Below are positions 1 to 12,029 of a stretch of 64,000 nucleotides of DNA, piece after piece. The DNA is from Bisporella sp. PMI_857 (taxonomy: Eukaryota > Ascomycota > Leotiomycetes > Helotiales > Helotiaceae): the NCBI GenBank assembly GCA_021307315.1, contig JAJSPD010000003.1, positions 124,001 through 188,000 on the forward strand, written 5' to 3'. How positions within the stretch are numbered: the stretch's first letter is position 1; every line of letters begins with the position of its first letter. A program made the translations under genes and the position numbers. The notes below the pieces were generated by a model. It saw nothing but the letters and a program-made list of their open reading frames with translations, was not told the DNA's origin and searched no databases.

Positions 1-887
1 ATCAACTATTAGTTTTCTAGCAGCCGCTCACACATGAAATAATTGAGCAAGCACCGGAAAAACAGAACATTGTAAGAGAGAAAAAACAACGCGCGCCTGT
101 CAAACCCCACCAATGTAACCTAAGCTACGGAGCAGGACACAACTTATACCCCAAGGCGAATACTTGCTCGCAAGGTCTTGATATTTCGAGGCATTGATGG
201 CAGAGTTAGGCAGGGGACCCTAAGGAAAGTGAAGGGTGGTGGGTTAGAGACGAAAAGTTGGTAAACTGAGAGGAGATGGGTAGGCTGCTGTGACTTCAGG
301 TCTTGGCACGGTATGCGGCGGCGGAAGATTCGAGTCATCTTTTGCGGGAGGTGGGCAGGCTGATTAATTACTTTCCACTCTTGAGCACGGCGTTTTAATC
401 ACATTAGAGCCAATAGTACCAATGCGGATCTATACAAATTTCATTACTGGTCACCACCTCAGATAAAGGAGTAACGCATGTACTGAAAAGAGGTGGAAGG
501 ACAAAGACCAGGAGACCCAAGCAAACAAGACCAGCCCTCCCAATCCCAACGCTAGAATATCCTGTCTCCAAGTAAAAACAGAGAGCAAGATCCAAGTTGG
601 TATGTACCATGCACCCCCCCAAAAAACCGTAGCCACCAACACCTAAGACTCTCCTGTCTTTCTATAGCCGTCCTTCCCGTGTGGGTAGGCTATGCAAGTG
701 TATCATGAAACGTAACTACCAGGCATAAACTAAACCATGCTGCTCCCCCGCCGGTGAAAGGGTAAGCCACCCGTCCCCCCTGGATAAGCTGTACCATGCA
801 TGACCATGAACGCCAAAAAGCAATTGCTAGGGGAAAAAAAGAATGCTTGCAGATCATCCTGCAATGTGTTCTCGTCAAAGATGTCGA
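1..887. other. Intergenic, no gene seen
   Basis: Only short ORFs on both strands with no recognisable protein signature. It lies downstream of the minus-strand gene that ends at 888 and probably holds that gene's 3' UTR. A plus-strand ORF at 796-1266 is the antisense shadow of that gene. Confidence 0.5.
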
Positions 888-1667
888 TCAGATAAGCTCG
901 AATCCATCATCCTCATCCATACCTGTCACCACGGGAACGGGAGGCTGCTTTGGCGAGGCCTTCTTTCCCTTTTTCAGGACAACATCTTCCCCAGTGTTAT
1001 CCAAGACGGCATACTCGGTACGAAGGATCTTTTCCGTCTCCTTGGCTGCCCACTTCTTCTCTGCCTTATCAATCAAACCACTAAGATCAACCTCACGGCC
1101 ACGAGCATTTGGGCTAGGCCTATTGTCAAAGCTATATAGGAAACCATCGTCGGCAGAGCTCATCGAGGCACGGATTGCGGTCTGCACGGCAGTTTCAGTG
1201 TTGTTCGTATGCTTTGGAAGGAGCTCAAGTAGAGACTTGGAGAGTGGAGCGGTAGAGTGTGCGTGAGCATCGACGATAGCATCGGCCTTACGTGAAACTC
1301 GGTGGTTTGCGCTACTGTTGTCGAAATTCAGAGTAGGATAGGGCTTAGATGCTTTGTTGCCATGGGGCTTCTTATGGTTGCCATTCCTAGGCAGATCTGT
1401 TAGAAACTTGATCGTTGATGACGAGACATTTGCTTACATTTCACTCCAAGCCTTGGCTGGGCGGACCTTTGGGCTTGGAGTCGTGCCAACATCTGCGGAC
1501 CATGTGCCAGCGGCATCAAGAGCGTCCCAGTTCTTTACACCACTCAAAGGTCGAGCGCCTTGGCTCCACTTCGAGCTGTTATCGCGGGCCCGCTTGAAGG
1601 CTTTGGCAGAGGAACGGATATCGCGGGTCTGAATTGGAGATACTGGGCTGGAAAGTGTGACAGACAT
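888..1667 (-). CDS. Conserved fungal protein of unknown function, 242 aa
   Basis: I do not recognise this family. The model has two exons, 1667-1438 and 1386-888, joined over a 51-bp intron (donor GTAAGC, acceptor CTAG). Joining them keeps the frame and gives 242 aa. The N-terminal 75 residues are Ser/Pro-rich and contain a Trp-rich patch (SKWSQGARPL, then NWDALDAAGTW). The C-terminal half is charged and predicted helical (DLSGLIDKAEKKWAAKETEKIL) and is followed by EYAVLDNTGEDVVLKKGKK and a very acidic tail ending in DEDDGFELI. There is no signal peptide or membrane segment. The clean splice sites, even composition and compact acidic/basic blocks suggest a real, conserved soluble protein, perhaps a scaffold or nuclear factor, but function is open. 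The ATG at 1667 is the first in frame. Confidence 0.75.
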
Positions 1668-4178
1668 GTTTGCGGCAGTTAGTTGCTAGTCGAAGTGGTA
1701 ATATATAGGCAGATGTGTGGAGGGTTGAAGTCTGGCGGAGGCGAAGAGATGGGAGATATGTATGTAAGATACTCCTTATGGTGCTTTCTTTGTTCTGGAT
1801 AGGCACGGGAGACCTGTAAAGTTGTGGATCTCTGAAGAAGGCCCTTTGGCGTTACAAAGAGTGAAAAGGAGCAGTTGAGTAGCTAGGTAGATAGGACGCG
1901 TCGAGCTTATGAGGAGAGACGAGAACCGAAGGGGAGGGAAGAGGAGTCACCGGATGACTAGTAGGGAGCTTGGGCTAAGCTGAAATTAAAAGGACTGGGG
2001 CAATCACACACAGTGAAGTGGTGATCTGACAAGACAAAGAAGGTGCTCGAACGAAATTGCAACTGCGTTCGGGTTCGGGGAGTGAGTCAACAACAAGGCG
2101 TCGGTAGACAAAGAGTGGCTGATGACCGATGGCCGATAAGATCGATAACGATAGTGATTGTGATAAGTGCCAACTAAATGGAAATAAGCTGACTTCAGAT
2201 GATGAAGAGAAAAAAGTTGCCAAATATTGAAAAGTTCCTCTGATGATGTTTGATTGTAAGTGATGATTAGATTGAGGTAGAAAAAGCATGAGAAGAGGAA
2301 GATAGGATCCTCTTATGTTTTTGGGGGGGCAGCTCTTATCAAACGTGACACCGAACAAGGCGCAATGCAAGCAATCTCCCGTATCGCCATAGCCAAACAG
2401 GGCACAGCTGATGACCTCGGTGTCGGCGGCATCCTATTATACTATTGGGGTTTGGCGTCACCAGACCTGGGCAACTAGCACCCAGTTGGCTTTGGCTTTG
2501 TGTATAAGACGAGATAACTGTCACCACCCACTTTGGCTTCTCGCGATTGCCCACGGGGGGAAGGGAGACGTGGATTGGGGGTGGTTTAGAGAAGGGAGAG
2601 AGAGTGTGTGTGAAGCGTACCTTCGTACTGTAGAGGTTTAGAAGCTGTTGATACGCGCCGGTGGGGGGTCCATATTAAATGTTGGGGCAAGGGAAGGGAG
2701 GGGAGGGGGGGAGCTCCAGGCGATAAGCAAAACTGTGACGCAGAGTTGCATAAAGTACCTGCACCCGGATAAGAAAGCTCTCAATACAGTAGCCTCAGCT
2801 CTGCCAACGTGTGCGTGCCTAGAGACTGGAGATGAGCAACTACAGTACACTACAATACAAATCCAGATGCCGGTAGCTCTTTTGATATCCCCCTCCCTCT
2901 CACCAAGCACACACTGATACTTACTTAGCCTTGAGTGGTTTGAAATACAGTCAGGATCTCGATCATGGGTTATCATCACGTGATCTCTATTATTAGAGGG
3001 ACTGCCCCACCATTGATTTGATACAGGAGCATGCTTCAGAAGCCCCATCACGTACAATGCTAACCCGATGATGATTATAATAGTAAGAATAATAGTAAGA
3101 ATAGTAAGAATAATAGTAATAATAATAGTAATAATAATAGTAATAATAATAGTAATAATAATAATGATGATGATGCTTATAGCAGGACTGACTATGATTT
3201 CAGTGGAAACATACAACAATATGGATACGTCACTGGTCTTTTGGCTTGGTTTGAAGCCGGGCGTCCGGTGATACCGTGGCCAAAGCGATTTGTCGACGTG
3301 TTTAGGGTTTTGCGCGTGCTGGACGGGATGAGGTGGGAAAGTGCTCCGCGGGTCATCAGATACGCGCCACTGTTAGTTATATTCCGGAGTCTATGATGGG
3401 GGGGGTAGTGGGTGTTGGGTGTTGGATGCTGTCAGTTGGGGGGTCATCGTCATGGTATGTCCCTTTTGTAGCCAGTCCATTATGAAAATAGAAAAGACAA
3501 ACAAACGTGATCGTCATGCTACGGGGTTTGAGCTTGATGAGCGTGAATCTGGCCCAGTTAGGTCAGGTCAGCTCAGGCCAGCTCGGGTTCCAACATCTCC
3601 CATTCACCAAGGAGCTACCTATACCCAAACCTGCTACACGTAGCATATCTCTGATTCACGATCGTCAAAACCTGCTCTTACTTGGCTCAGCATGTTCGAG
3701 ATTCTAAACCTGGCTCACAGCAAATAACGCGTGCTTCCTAATTACCCAGAAAGAGGCCAAGCCGGGAAGCAAACGCATGGGTCTCGAATTGGAGCGTCCA
3801 TCAAAAAGCCTGAACCCACAATGTCCAATCCTATAATCACGTGTGGGTCGAGGCCAGTAAAGTGTCTAAGAATGCTGCTTGTTTTGCCAGAAGGATGTTT
3901 CGCAGGGCGAGGGTGAAGCTCTTGAGTGTGAGAAACAAGGAGAGTTCTGCCCATCGGCCCAATTCTGTTGAGACTTTCCCTTGACAGAAATGCACGCTTA
4001 GGCAGACGTCGCCTCGCCTTGCATCTTCGGACTGCGACACTGTGCGCGGGGAGGGCTCATCTGACATTTATTTCCTCCATCCCGAACCTCATATCAACCC
4101 TTTTTTTTTTCTCAACAAATTCTAATCATTCTTGAACATCCGGACTGAATCTCTACCCGCCGCAAAAGAAATCAAGGA
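1668..4178. other. Intergenic, 2.5 kb, no supported gene
   Basis: This stretch lies between the divergent starts of the 242-aa gene (-) and the triple-GFA gene (+), so it should contain both promoters. It contains a trinucleotide microsatellite at about 3067-3174. ORFs here are short; the longest (2638-3219, minus) is largely the translated microsatellite and is not credible. Confidence 0.5.
3067..3174. repeat. Imperfect AAT/AGT trinucleotide microsatellite
   Basis: About 105 bp of interrupted AAT units with regularly spaced AGT or AGA variants, flanked on both sides by GAT repeats. Read on the minus strand it produces the artefactual poly-Ile stretch of an ORF at 2638-3219. It is intergenic and likely length-polymorphic. 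Confidence 0.9.
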
Positions 4179-5910
4179 ATGGAGAACGGCTCCTCATTGA
4201 AATACTATCGTGGAAGTTGTCATTGTTCGCTTTTTCAATTCACGCTTAACATTGCGCCCTTGACCACTGTATGGACTTGTAGCTGTAGTGTCTGTACCCG
4301 AGTAAGTTTAGCGATAAGCAACAACTCAATCGTGGCGTTCATGTTTTGCTGAACATTTTAGAATGGCTATCTCTGGATATACCCTGTCGAGGAGACCCAA
4401 TTTGTCATTACTGCGGGCAATGAGAAGGCCCTACACTCATATCAATTCTCCATGAGAGGGACAAATCATTTGGTTGGTCCCCGTCCGTTTCTACACATGT
4501 CCGGAATATCATAGACTGAACCATGTAGTTCTGTCCCGAATGCGGATCTTCAATAATGGCAAGGCGCCGGCATGTTCTTCCAAGCAGATCCCTCCGAATC
4601 AATGTAAGTCCATCTCCCCTGTATGACCTAAATGGATGGATCAATTGCAAAAGATGATGGAGAGGCACAAAGTTAAGAATGCGCTCTCAAAACGCGCCTC
4701 TTTAGTTGAGCTCTTTCGCGACTCCATATTTCCAGGGAACCACAAGGGGCAAAATAAGGCACTAGCGCCATTATAGCCTCCTCCCCCGCATATCAAGTGT
4801 TTCTAAGTAAACATATAACTGATAGCATTTTCTCATAGGCACGTATGCTAGAGCATTTTGACATTGACCAAGTCGAAATTAAGAGCTTCAGCGGAGCAGA
4901 TCTCAGTCCCAAGAACGAACCAACCCAACTTGCTTCTGTCGTCCCAATGGTCGAGTCTCAGCTAGAAAACTATAGCGGAAACTGCCACTGTGGTGGCTTT
5001 CGCTTCGATATCAGCATCCCTAAGTTGGAATCGGTAAGGGTATGCGATTGTAGCAATTGCGTTCGAGTACGTCCTCGTTCCAAAATTCTGTGAATGTAAG
5101 CTAATTTCGTGATAGAATGGATTTTTGTGGATCTCTCCTGTCCATACCGACAACTTTGTTGTGTCAAAAGGGGAGGGCTCACTGACCACTTATCAATTTG
5201 CAAGCAAAACCATGTCATATATGGTAGGTTGAGCATCCTGAGCCATGAAAATCAGAGCTGACTAAACCACCAGTTCTGTCCGAAGTGTGGGACGTCGGTG
5301 ATGGCAGTCAGACACCTCGACAATGGCAAAGATGAGCTAGGTGTCAATGTAAGCCATTTCATTTAATTCATAGTGACAACTTCTAACTACCGGACAGGCA
5401 CGTGCTCTGAAAGACATCGACCTTTCCGCCCTGAAAGAAGTCAGATACGACGGCGTCTCAGGCAAAGACTCCCTCCCGAAATATCAACCACCAACCACCT
5501 TCCCTAGCTTGGAGCTCACCTCCGACGACACGAACCAAGGGCTAACCCTTTATCACGGCAACTGCCACTGCAAAGCCGTCACCTACACCGTAAAAACTAA
5601 GCCCTTTCCCGATAACAAAGTTATGTCTTGCAACTGCAGTCTGTGCTCTCGCAACAGCGACCTCTGGATCTACCCCAAGAAATCAGAGGTCGCCCTCTCC
5701 GGTGCTGAGAACCTGACTGATTATGTATTCTTGCACGAGGATTCGCTGCATTCGTTTTGCAAAACTTGTGGTGTGAGTGTGGTGGTGAAGGTCACGAGCG
5801 GCGACGACATCATGCCGATTAATGTGAGGACGGTGGATAATATCGATGTGGATAAGCTCAAGTTGAAATTTTATGACGGAAAGAGCAATAAGCCAGAGTA
5901 TAAGGTATGA
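4179..5910 (+). CDS. Triple CENP-V/GFA-domain protein, 410 aa
   Basis: This protein contains three complete CENP-V/GFA (glutathione-dependent formaldehyde-activating-like) zinc-binding domains in tandem, starting near residues 11, 126 and 260. Each has the full ligand set: C-H-C (GSCHC, GNCHC, GNCHC), C-x-C-x2-C (CSCSVC, CDCSNC, CNCSLC) and F-C-x2-C-G (FCPECG, FCPKCG, FCKTCG). The seven exons are 4179-4301, 4362-4472, 4529-4603, 4839-5066, 5116-5223, 5274-5348 and 5398-5910, and all phases agree. Repeats 1 and 2 share the same three intron positions and have an identical 25-codon third exon; repeat 3 has no internal intron. The intron after repeat 1 is long (235 bp). GFA proteins are usually single-domain; some act on S-hydroxymethyl-glutathione or similar thiol adducts, but most fungal members are uncharacterised. 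No targeting signal is evident. The gene converges on the hydrolase gene. Confidence 0.9.
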
Positions 5911-6198
5911 TGGACAGGCAGGCGTTTTTGTCTAAGATTTAGATTTGGGATTGAGCCTTTATTGTGGCAGGTAGGCGTGGGGTCGTTATGGAGTGAAATG
6001 GGATGGGCTGTCAAAAGCTTTCATGCGGCTTGTTATATCAGCGAAGATTACCTTTTTACAGGGCGCGTTGCTGTTTTGGATTCTTACACAGAGAGATTTA
6101 GTTCTTCAATCAGCCAATTTATGCTCATCTATCGATTTCTTAGGAAACGCGTCTTTCATGCCCATCTTTCGCCCGGCAGCTTCTGCCATACAGCTCCC

Positions 6199-7393
6199 CT
6201 AATCTGCTGCATGACCACGCTTCCTCGGCGCACATACCACCCTCTCTGGCGGCACATATCCATCCCCTCCAGCAAGCGAACCCAGAATCCTCCAAATAAC
6301 CTTCTGCGCCTCGCCAAACCGTGTATTCGCATGGCCCGCCCCCAAAACCTCAGTCAGATGAAACGGCCGATATATCCTCTTCAATTCCTGCCATCCCGTC
6401 AGCACCCATCTCGTCCTTCCAAAAATAAAGGAGCCATCAGATCAAGGAACAAAGAGGAAGGGGGGGGGGAAGTTCAGAATCGTACCCTAGAGCATTCCAC
6501 AGGGATGTTCTCATCCTCGGTCCCGTGCAGGGCATATATCGGCGGTTTGCCGGACCGCGCATTCAGAGCGGAGAGCGCGGCGCGGGTGTTGAAGGCCAGG
6601 GCTTCAGACGCGCCAAGGCAGGCGCACAGCGCAAGGAAAGCTCGACGGAGGCGGTCGAGGCCGAGCGGGACCTCGCTCGTTAGGAGGACGGAGCGGATGC
6701 GCAGGCCGGGCGAGATGAGGATCAGTGCCTTCGGCGGCCTAGATAGGATGGATAGCGCCGAGACCGCCACGAAGGATCCTGTTCGATCCGGTTAGCGATG
6801 TGTTTTTGGATTGATCTTTTTGGCTTTGAAAGAAGCTGGATGGTGGGGAGCTTACCGTATGAGATTCCTATGATGGTTGTTTCCTCCTCTTGCCATTTGA
6901 TGATATCCAACACCGTCGCTAGGTTTGCTAAAATCTGCTCCTCGGTCGTTTGATGCCTCCTTGTCCTCCCGCTTGTCCCGCCATACCCTGGGTAATTCAC
7001 CATACATAAATTAAAGACCTGCTCCCCGCAATCGCCTACCCTATCCGTCGTCAGATACTCCACCCAGGCCGTCAAATTTGCGTCCGTGTTCTCCCTCCCC
7101 AGGCCCGTCAGGAGCAGGATATTAGCGGGCGTACGGAGAGAGGAAGAGGGAGTGGCGAGATGCAGGAAATACTGGATGGTGTTCCCGGAGGACTGCTGTA
7201 TGAGGCGACCTTCATTGGGCGAGGAGAAGCGCGTTGAGGATGAGTCGTTGGCTTTGCTGCGTTGGAGAGATCGTAGGATCCAGAGGACCCAGATCACACG
7301 GGCCAAGAGGAGGTTGAATGTCGAGGATAGAGGGCGGATGAAGCGCTGGATGAGGCGGAAGGGGAAATAGATGATGGTCCGGATGGTGGGCAT
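6199..7393 (-). CDS. Alpha/beta hydrolase, membrane-anchored type, 339 aa
   Basis: Serine hydrolase of the alpha/beta-fold superfamily. The three exons are 7393-6856, 6778-6486 and 6387-6199; the last acceptor is preceded by a GTGCTGAC branch point. The N-terminus is basic and hydrophobic (about residues 8-40), resembling a membrane anchor. The nucleophile elbow GISYGS (G-x-S-x-G) spans the first splice junction near residue 177. The oxyanion-side motif is LLTGLGREN; the acidic residue lies in HGTEDENIP and the catalytic His in LGAGHANTRF, so the triad looks complete. Length and layout fit fungal ABHD-type proteins of unknown substrate. The large opposite-strand ORF at 5962-6795 is its antisense shadow. 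The 288-bp gap to the GFA gene is a convergent 3' region. Confidence 0.85.
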
Positions 7394-9946
7394 GGTGGTA
7401 TGTGGCCATCAGACTCTGAGCCGTGGGTTAAAGGCTTCTTGCGTCTGGGTATCTAACCAATGCTTGTCTTGAGATGTACGCTGATGGTACCCTTGGGATA
7501 AGGGGCAGCATCAGCAGCGTCCTGAGTTAGGGAAAGGCTAGTCCTGGGCCTGAGGAGATTGCTGATACTGTGCTTTTCTATGAAAATCAGGTTGAGAGCA
7601 ACTTGTATTTTTTGGTGCAGCAAGCTTGGCTCCTTCATTTATTGACTAGAGAGAGATGTAAGCATTTAGCAAACAGATGTGTACTTGGAAACATCATTTT
7701 ACCGGTCATGCCCACTTTCTTAACATAATGCTTAATAGAAGATTGTACAAGTATCTCGACTCCTGTCCTCCTTCTCAGCTCGACTTTAGCGGGGAAGGAT
7801 CTTGGGGCTTACTCAGCGATAAGAGAACCACCAAATTTTGCAAACTCGGAACAAACGCTGAAGGGAAGATGTAGATAGATGGTGAGGATGTAGATAGCCT
7901 TATCGGTCGGTGGAGCAGGGTATACCTGAGGAGATTCTGAGCAGAGCTGGCACTAACATGAAGGTTGCCTCAGGAACGACATCGCCCCTTTTCTAAATGT
8001 GGGGAAAGATCTCGGCTTCAATGGGTTCTTCTTGTATTGCAAATGAGCCACAAATAGAGAAGTGAACTTTTGCATTAGTTTTCTAGAAAGCGACTTCTTG
8101 CATTGGAATTCCTTGATGGATGGAGAGTTATATCTCGCATCGTATCCTGGCATGTATTATAAATTAAATATATACCATTTGTTTGCTCAGTCTCGGGAGG
8201 CTATTCCTTGAATTAAAGCAAATTGTGAAAAAGGTGACCCATGGGATATGTCATGTAAGAGACTACATCCTTAAGTTGGTTCCCTGTGGATTGATCCCCA
8301 AGGGAGCAACTCTAGCAGGAAAACAAGCTTAGTCTTTCGGGAAAGCTCACGGCCGGTTTCTTTATCTCGATACCTCGGTATCTCGCTTCGCCTCAAACAT
8401 TACCTATGCATTGGACGGGAGTTCCATCCATTTGTCCAAATCGCCTGGAGGTACTAGGTGTAGAACAGCAAGGTCTTTGACATAAGGTGGTCCCCTCGTG
8501 TTCTCGCTATACTTACTATCACAAGGACGGGTGGCTCCCAAAAGATGGTGTCATCCCTTAGGTGTTCTGATTTATTGCATCGGCCAAATGCCCTGATACT
8601 CTCTTCGTAATGAGTACTTGGCACTTGCTGTGAGGTTAGCACAAGGTGGATTATGCAGGGAGAAGGCAGACTTATCGAATGAGTGGATATGGTTATAATA
8701 TGATTCACCTCCAAGATCTTTTATTATATAAGTCTATATACTATGAGCAGTCAGCAGCACATTAGAATATGCCTGTGCAATTAAGTATACCCACGCTAGA
8801 CAGACCAAAAAGCCTACATAACAAGCTGCTGCCAGAGAACAGACAACTTTTGTAGGGAAAACTGCCTGTTTTAAACCTCCTGCCGTATACTTGGGAAGAG
8901 GGTTATTTTCCTTTTGTAGTCGGATTCGTTTTCTAACACCACCTAGCCAGGACGAAGAGTTATCCCTTAGCCTCTCTGTGATTAGCAAGGGGGTCACCGC
9001 ACCTATGTAATCACCTGCTCCAGATGTAGACCAACTAGGAATCTCCTTGGGTATCTCAATTAAGCGTTACTTCCCCCAAGGAGATCCTACTAAAGGTGAT
9101 CTGATTTACCGCATTGACCAAGTACTGCAAGGTTGATTACTGCATTTGTACTTGGTGCCTAGTTTCAATAAGTTATTTTTTTTTTTTTAAAAAAAAAGGA
9201 AAATACAAAGAAAAGCAACTTATGGAGGTGCAGTTTTTAGCACATGGACTAGTTGGGCTGAGCGTGAGATTTTGTTAACTACATGTTCTTATTCTTAGAT
9301 ATATAGTCTATTTTTAATAGACATAATAGTTTAGTTAGTCCTTATTTATTTAACTTTTCAACTTCAGTAATTACATTTCGATCCATTTTTACAGCCATAT
9401 TCGTTACAATCTATCATAATAAAGTCTCAATACCCTGCTCTTACTTTAGTATATGCCAATTCGTAATCTATAATAGTGCAAGAACTCAACTTCCCTGTTT
9501 GTCTTTCAATAAGCCTTATAATTTACAGCCAATCCTCTGCTTAAGTTCTCACACACCTGATATTCCAGCTCATGACAGTCCTGAACCAGGTTACTGATAT
9601 CCACCTGGCCAGAGGGTTTTCGTTAGCTTCAGCTAATCTGTTCATGGTGCCGGCTGAAGTATTATTATCAAGCCACTCTTTTTTAAAATTAACTATCTCT
9701 TGTTTACCGTCCCTAGTTCACTTTGCTCTGTCGACTCGCCAGGCATTGCTTGGCCCACCTTGTTGTTTACGTTCAGTCTGGTTCTTGGCAGGGGCTTATG
9801 CGAGCCTGAAACGCGTATTACTGCTTGTGGCAGGATTGCAGCATTGGACTACTTCATATTACAATTGAACAAGCGGTGATAGTATAGTAGACTCTATATA
9901 GACTCTATATAGCTCTCTATGTACCTCCTTCCTTCTCCGCATTCTT
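7394..9946. other. Gene-poor AT-rich stretch, 2.55 kb
   Basis: No credible gene. From about 8130 to 9560 the sequence is AT-rich with many TA steps, and a poly-T/poly-A palindrome sits at 9176-9197. A minus-strand ORF (8734-8997) has a hydrophobic C-terminal half resembling two membrane segments but lacks any recognisable partner exon. An ORF at 9572-9868 shows no family signature either. The composition is compatible with an old, mutated repeat, but I cannot name one. Confidence 0.45.
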
Positions 9947-12029
9947 CTAGATAGTAGCTTTTAATAACGGAGGCTCCCTCTTTCCCTTCTTCGCCGCTGG
10001 TCCAAACTCTTCAGTAATCTTCGCCTCCCTCAATGTCCTCTTCTTCCCCTGCTCTTGTGCCTTCTCCATTGCCTTCTTTGCCTCCCTGAAGTCCTTAATC
10101 CTCCGTTTTCCAAGACTACCGTGCCTACGATTGTCGACCGCGTGGCGGAGGAGAGGCAGTTGGATCACAGCAGAGAAGGTATCGAATACTTTTTGAATGG
10201 GCTGGTTATGGCGCTCGGCAACAGTGGCAAAAGGGAAGTTTTGTTGGCATGTCTCGGCTATGTCTACGATTCTGTGGAAGGAGGTTAAGATCTGAAAATA
10301 GAGTGAAATAATATACTTACAAGTTGGGAGAGAATTTATGATTTGATCGCCTCCCTGAATGATGAGTTGTCTCGACTGAGTTTGTGGAATTTTGTGTTGA
10401 GTATACGCAAGGTTGAAGGCGCTGAGAGGCAAGAGGGACATGCTTCTGAACCTGTGAGTCTTTCGGAGACGGGAGGGATGCATTAGTGTATGCCGGATGC
10501 GGGACTGGCAGAAAGCTGTTTGAACCTGCAGCAGTAGATGAGTGCTTTTGGCTAGCATTGGAAGCGCAATTGAGAGGATATTGCTGCCCTTGGCTATGTA
10601 ATTTTGAATCCGGAGGATGTTCGGGTGGTGCCCAAGCAGGAATTTTGTACAATGATGGTTTTCGGATAAGATCAAAACGACTCGGCTGAGAAGATGAGAT
10701 CGGCGTGTTGGGCGATGGCGCGCTTATTGCCCAATTCATCTGCTGTGGTGTAAGTGGCTGATGGAGCCTACTCATATTTGCCAATGAAAAGCTGGTTGCT
10801 TGAGAAGGCAGTGATTTTGCTGAAACAGTCTGAGTCGCTTCGCTAGTATGTAGCGGATATGGTGACAGATAATGGCTGGGACTAAGAGGTCCCGAGAGTG
10901 GAACAGTTTTTGTTCGAGGTGAAACATCCTGGTTTGGAACCATGGATACTGGCACATATATACCTAATTTCTGTGCTTCATTGTTCTCCTTGGAGATCCC
11001 TGTTGATATCCTCGGTGTCTCCATTGAGGGAAATGGCTCATGATCGACGGTGTCTTTCATTTCAATATCTGAAGATAGTAATGTGGCTTTTTGTATCGAG
11101 TGTGAGGGCGCATGAGGTATGCCAGATACAAAATTTTCATCAGAGGTAGGAATTATACTCCCTTCTTGCCTATTTGTGGTACCCATTTCCCACAAATTAG
11201 CGCATCCTAGATTGAGGTCACTGAAGCCCCCAGCATCCTCAAGCATTTTCAAATATCCACCCATACGAATGATGGAGTCTTGGCGATCTACATGTTTAGC
11301 AGACAATTCTACCTCGCTAGAGAATTCTCCGTTTCTTCTATTCGTTGAAAGACTGCTGTTATAGGGTAAGGTATTCCAATAGCTTAGAGATCGGGTTTGG
11401 TTTTGGTCCTGTGGTGCATCATTACTCGACCATTGAATGGGTTCCGAGGAGGCTATAATAGGCACGGAAATTGATTGAGTATTGTTAAGGCTAGATGTTC
11501 TTGCAGATGGAAATTGACGACTCGGAGTGATGGAAGAGAGAGATGAGATTGTGGGAAGCGAGCTGGGCTTTGGTGCTGTGGATACATCTGAGCCAATATG
11601 GCAAAACTCAAACTTCTGTACCATTCCAGCACTCCCTCGACGAAGCTGGTCTGAAGTTGTTGGAACTGAACTTTGCTTGCAGTTTATTGAAGGCTCTCCA
11701 GCTTGCTGCTTGGAGCCATGGAGGTAGGGTAGATTCCTATTGGCTTTAGCTCCAAATTCTTATTCTATGGTATAAGGTAGATACCTTCTTCGCTTCTTCT
11801 TTCGTCGTCTCGGTGCAGAAAAGATAAATTGCACTTCATCATCGTCAACAACCTGAGCTGATGACTGCTGTTGAGTTACTCCCGAGCTGACATCCTCTAC
11901 ACTCTCAGAATGATGATCACTCTTCTGATATCCAGCTTCATGACAGATATGACCACTCGGAGGCAGACCTGTTTCAGGAGGACCGTTTGGAAGTAGATGT
12001 TGTAAACTAGGCGTTTCCAAGATTTCCAT
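9947..12029 (-). CDS. Ser/Pro/Gln-rich protein with basic C-terminus, unknown function, 661 aa
   Basis: I do not recognise this family. The model has three exons: 12029-11785, 11736-10321 and 10271-9947. Introns are 48 and 49 bp and both junctions keep the frame; the second uses an acceptor after a CTTAAC branch point. An upstream in-frame ATG at 12074 would add 15 residues. Residues about 60-81 are a basic cluster after an acidic patch (RRRKKKRR), a likely nuclear localisation signal. The central 470 residues are low-complexity Ser/Pro/Thr/Gln. The last 100 are compact, predicted helical and basic (EAKKAMEKAQEQGKKRTLREAK), ending in AAKKGKREPPLL. A nuclear or chromatin role is inference. The gene is divergent from the CSN6 gene. 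Confidence 0.75.

Noticed and set aside
2638..3219. 193-aa minus-strand ORF with a poly-Ile stretch
   Set aside because: The Ile run is a translated microsatellite; the rest has no family feature.
5962..6795. 277-aa plus-strand ORF
   Set aside because: Antisense to the alpha/beta hydrolase whose spliced frame has a complete catalytic triad.
9572..9868. 98-aa plus-strand ORF in AT-rich DNA
   Set aside because: No recognisable family in either strand translation.
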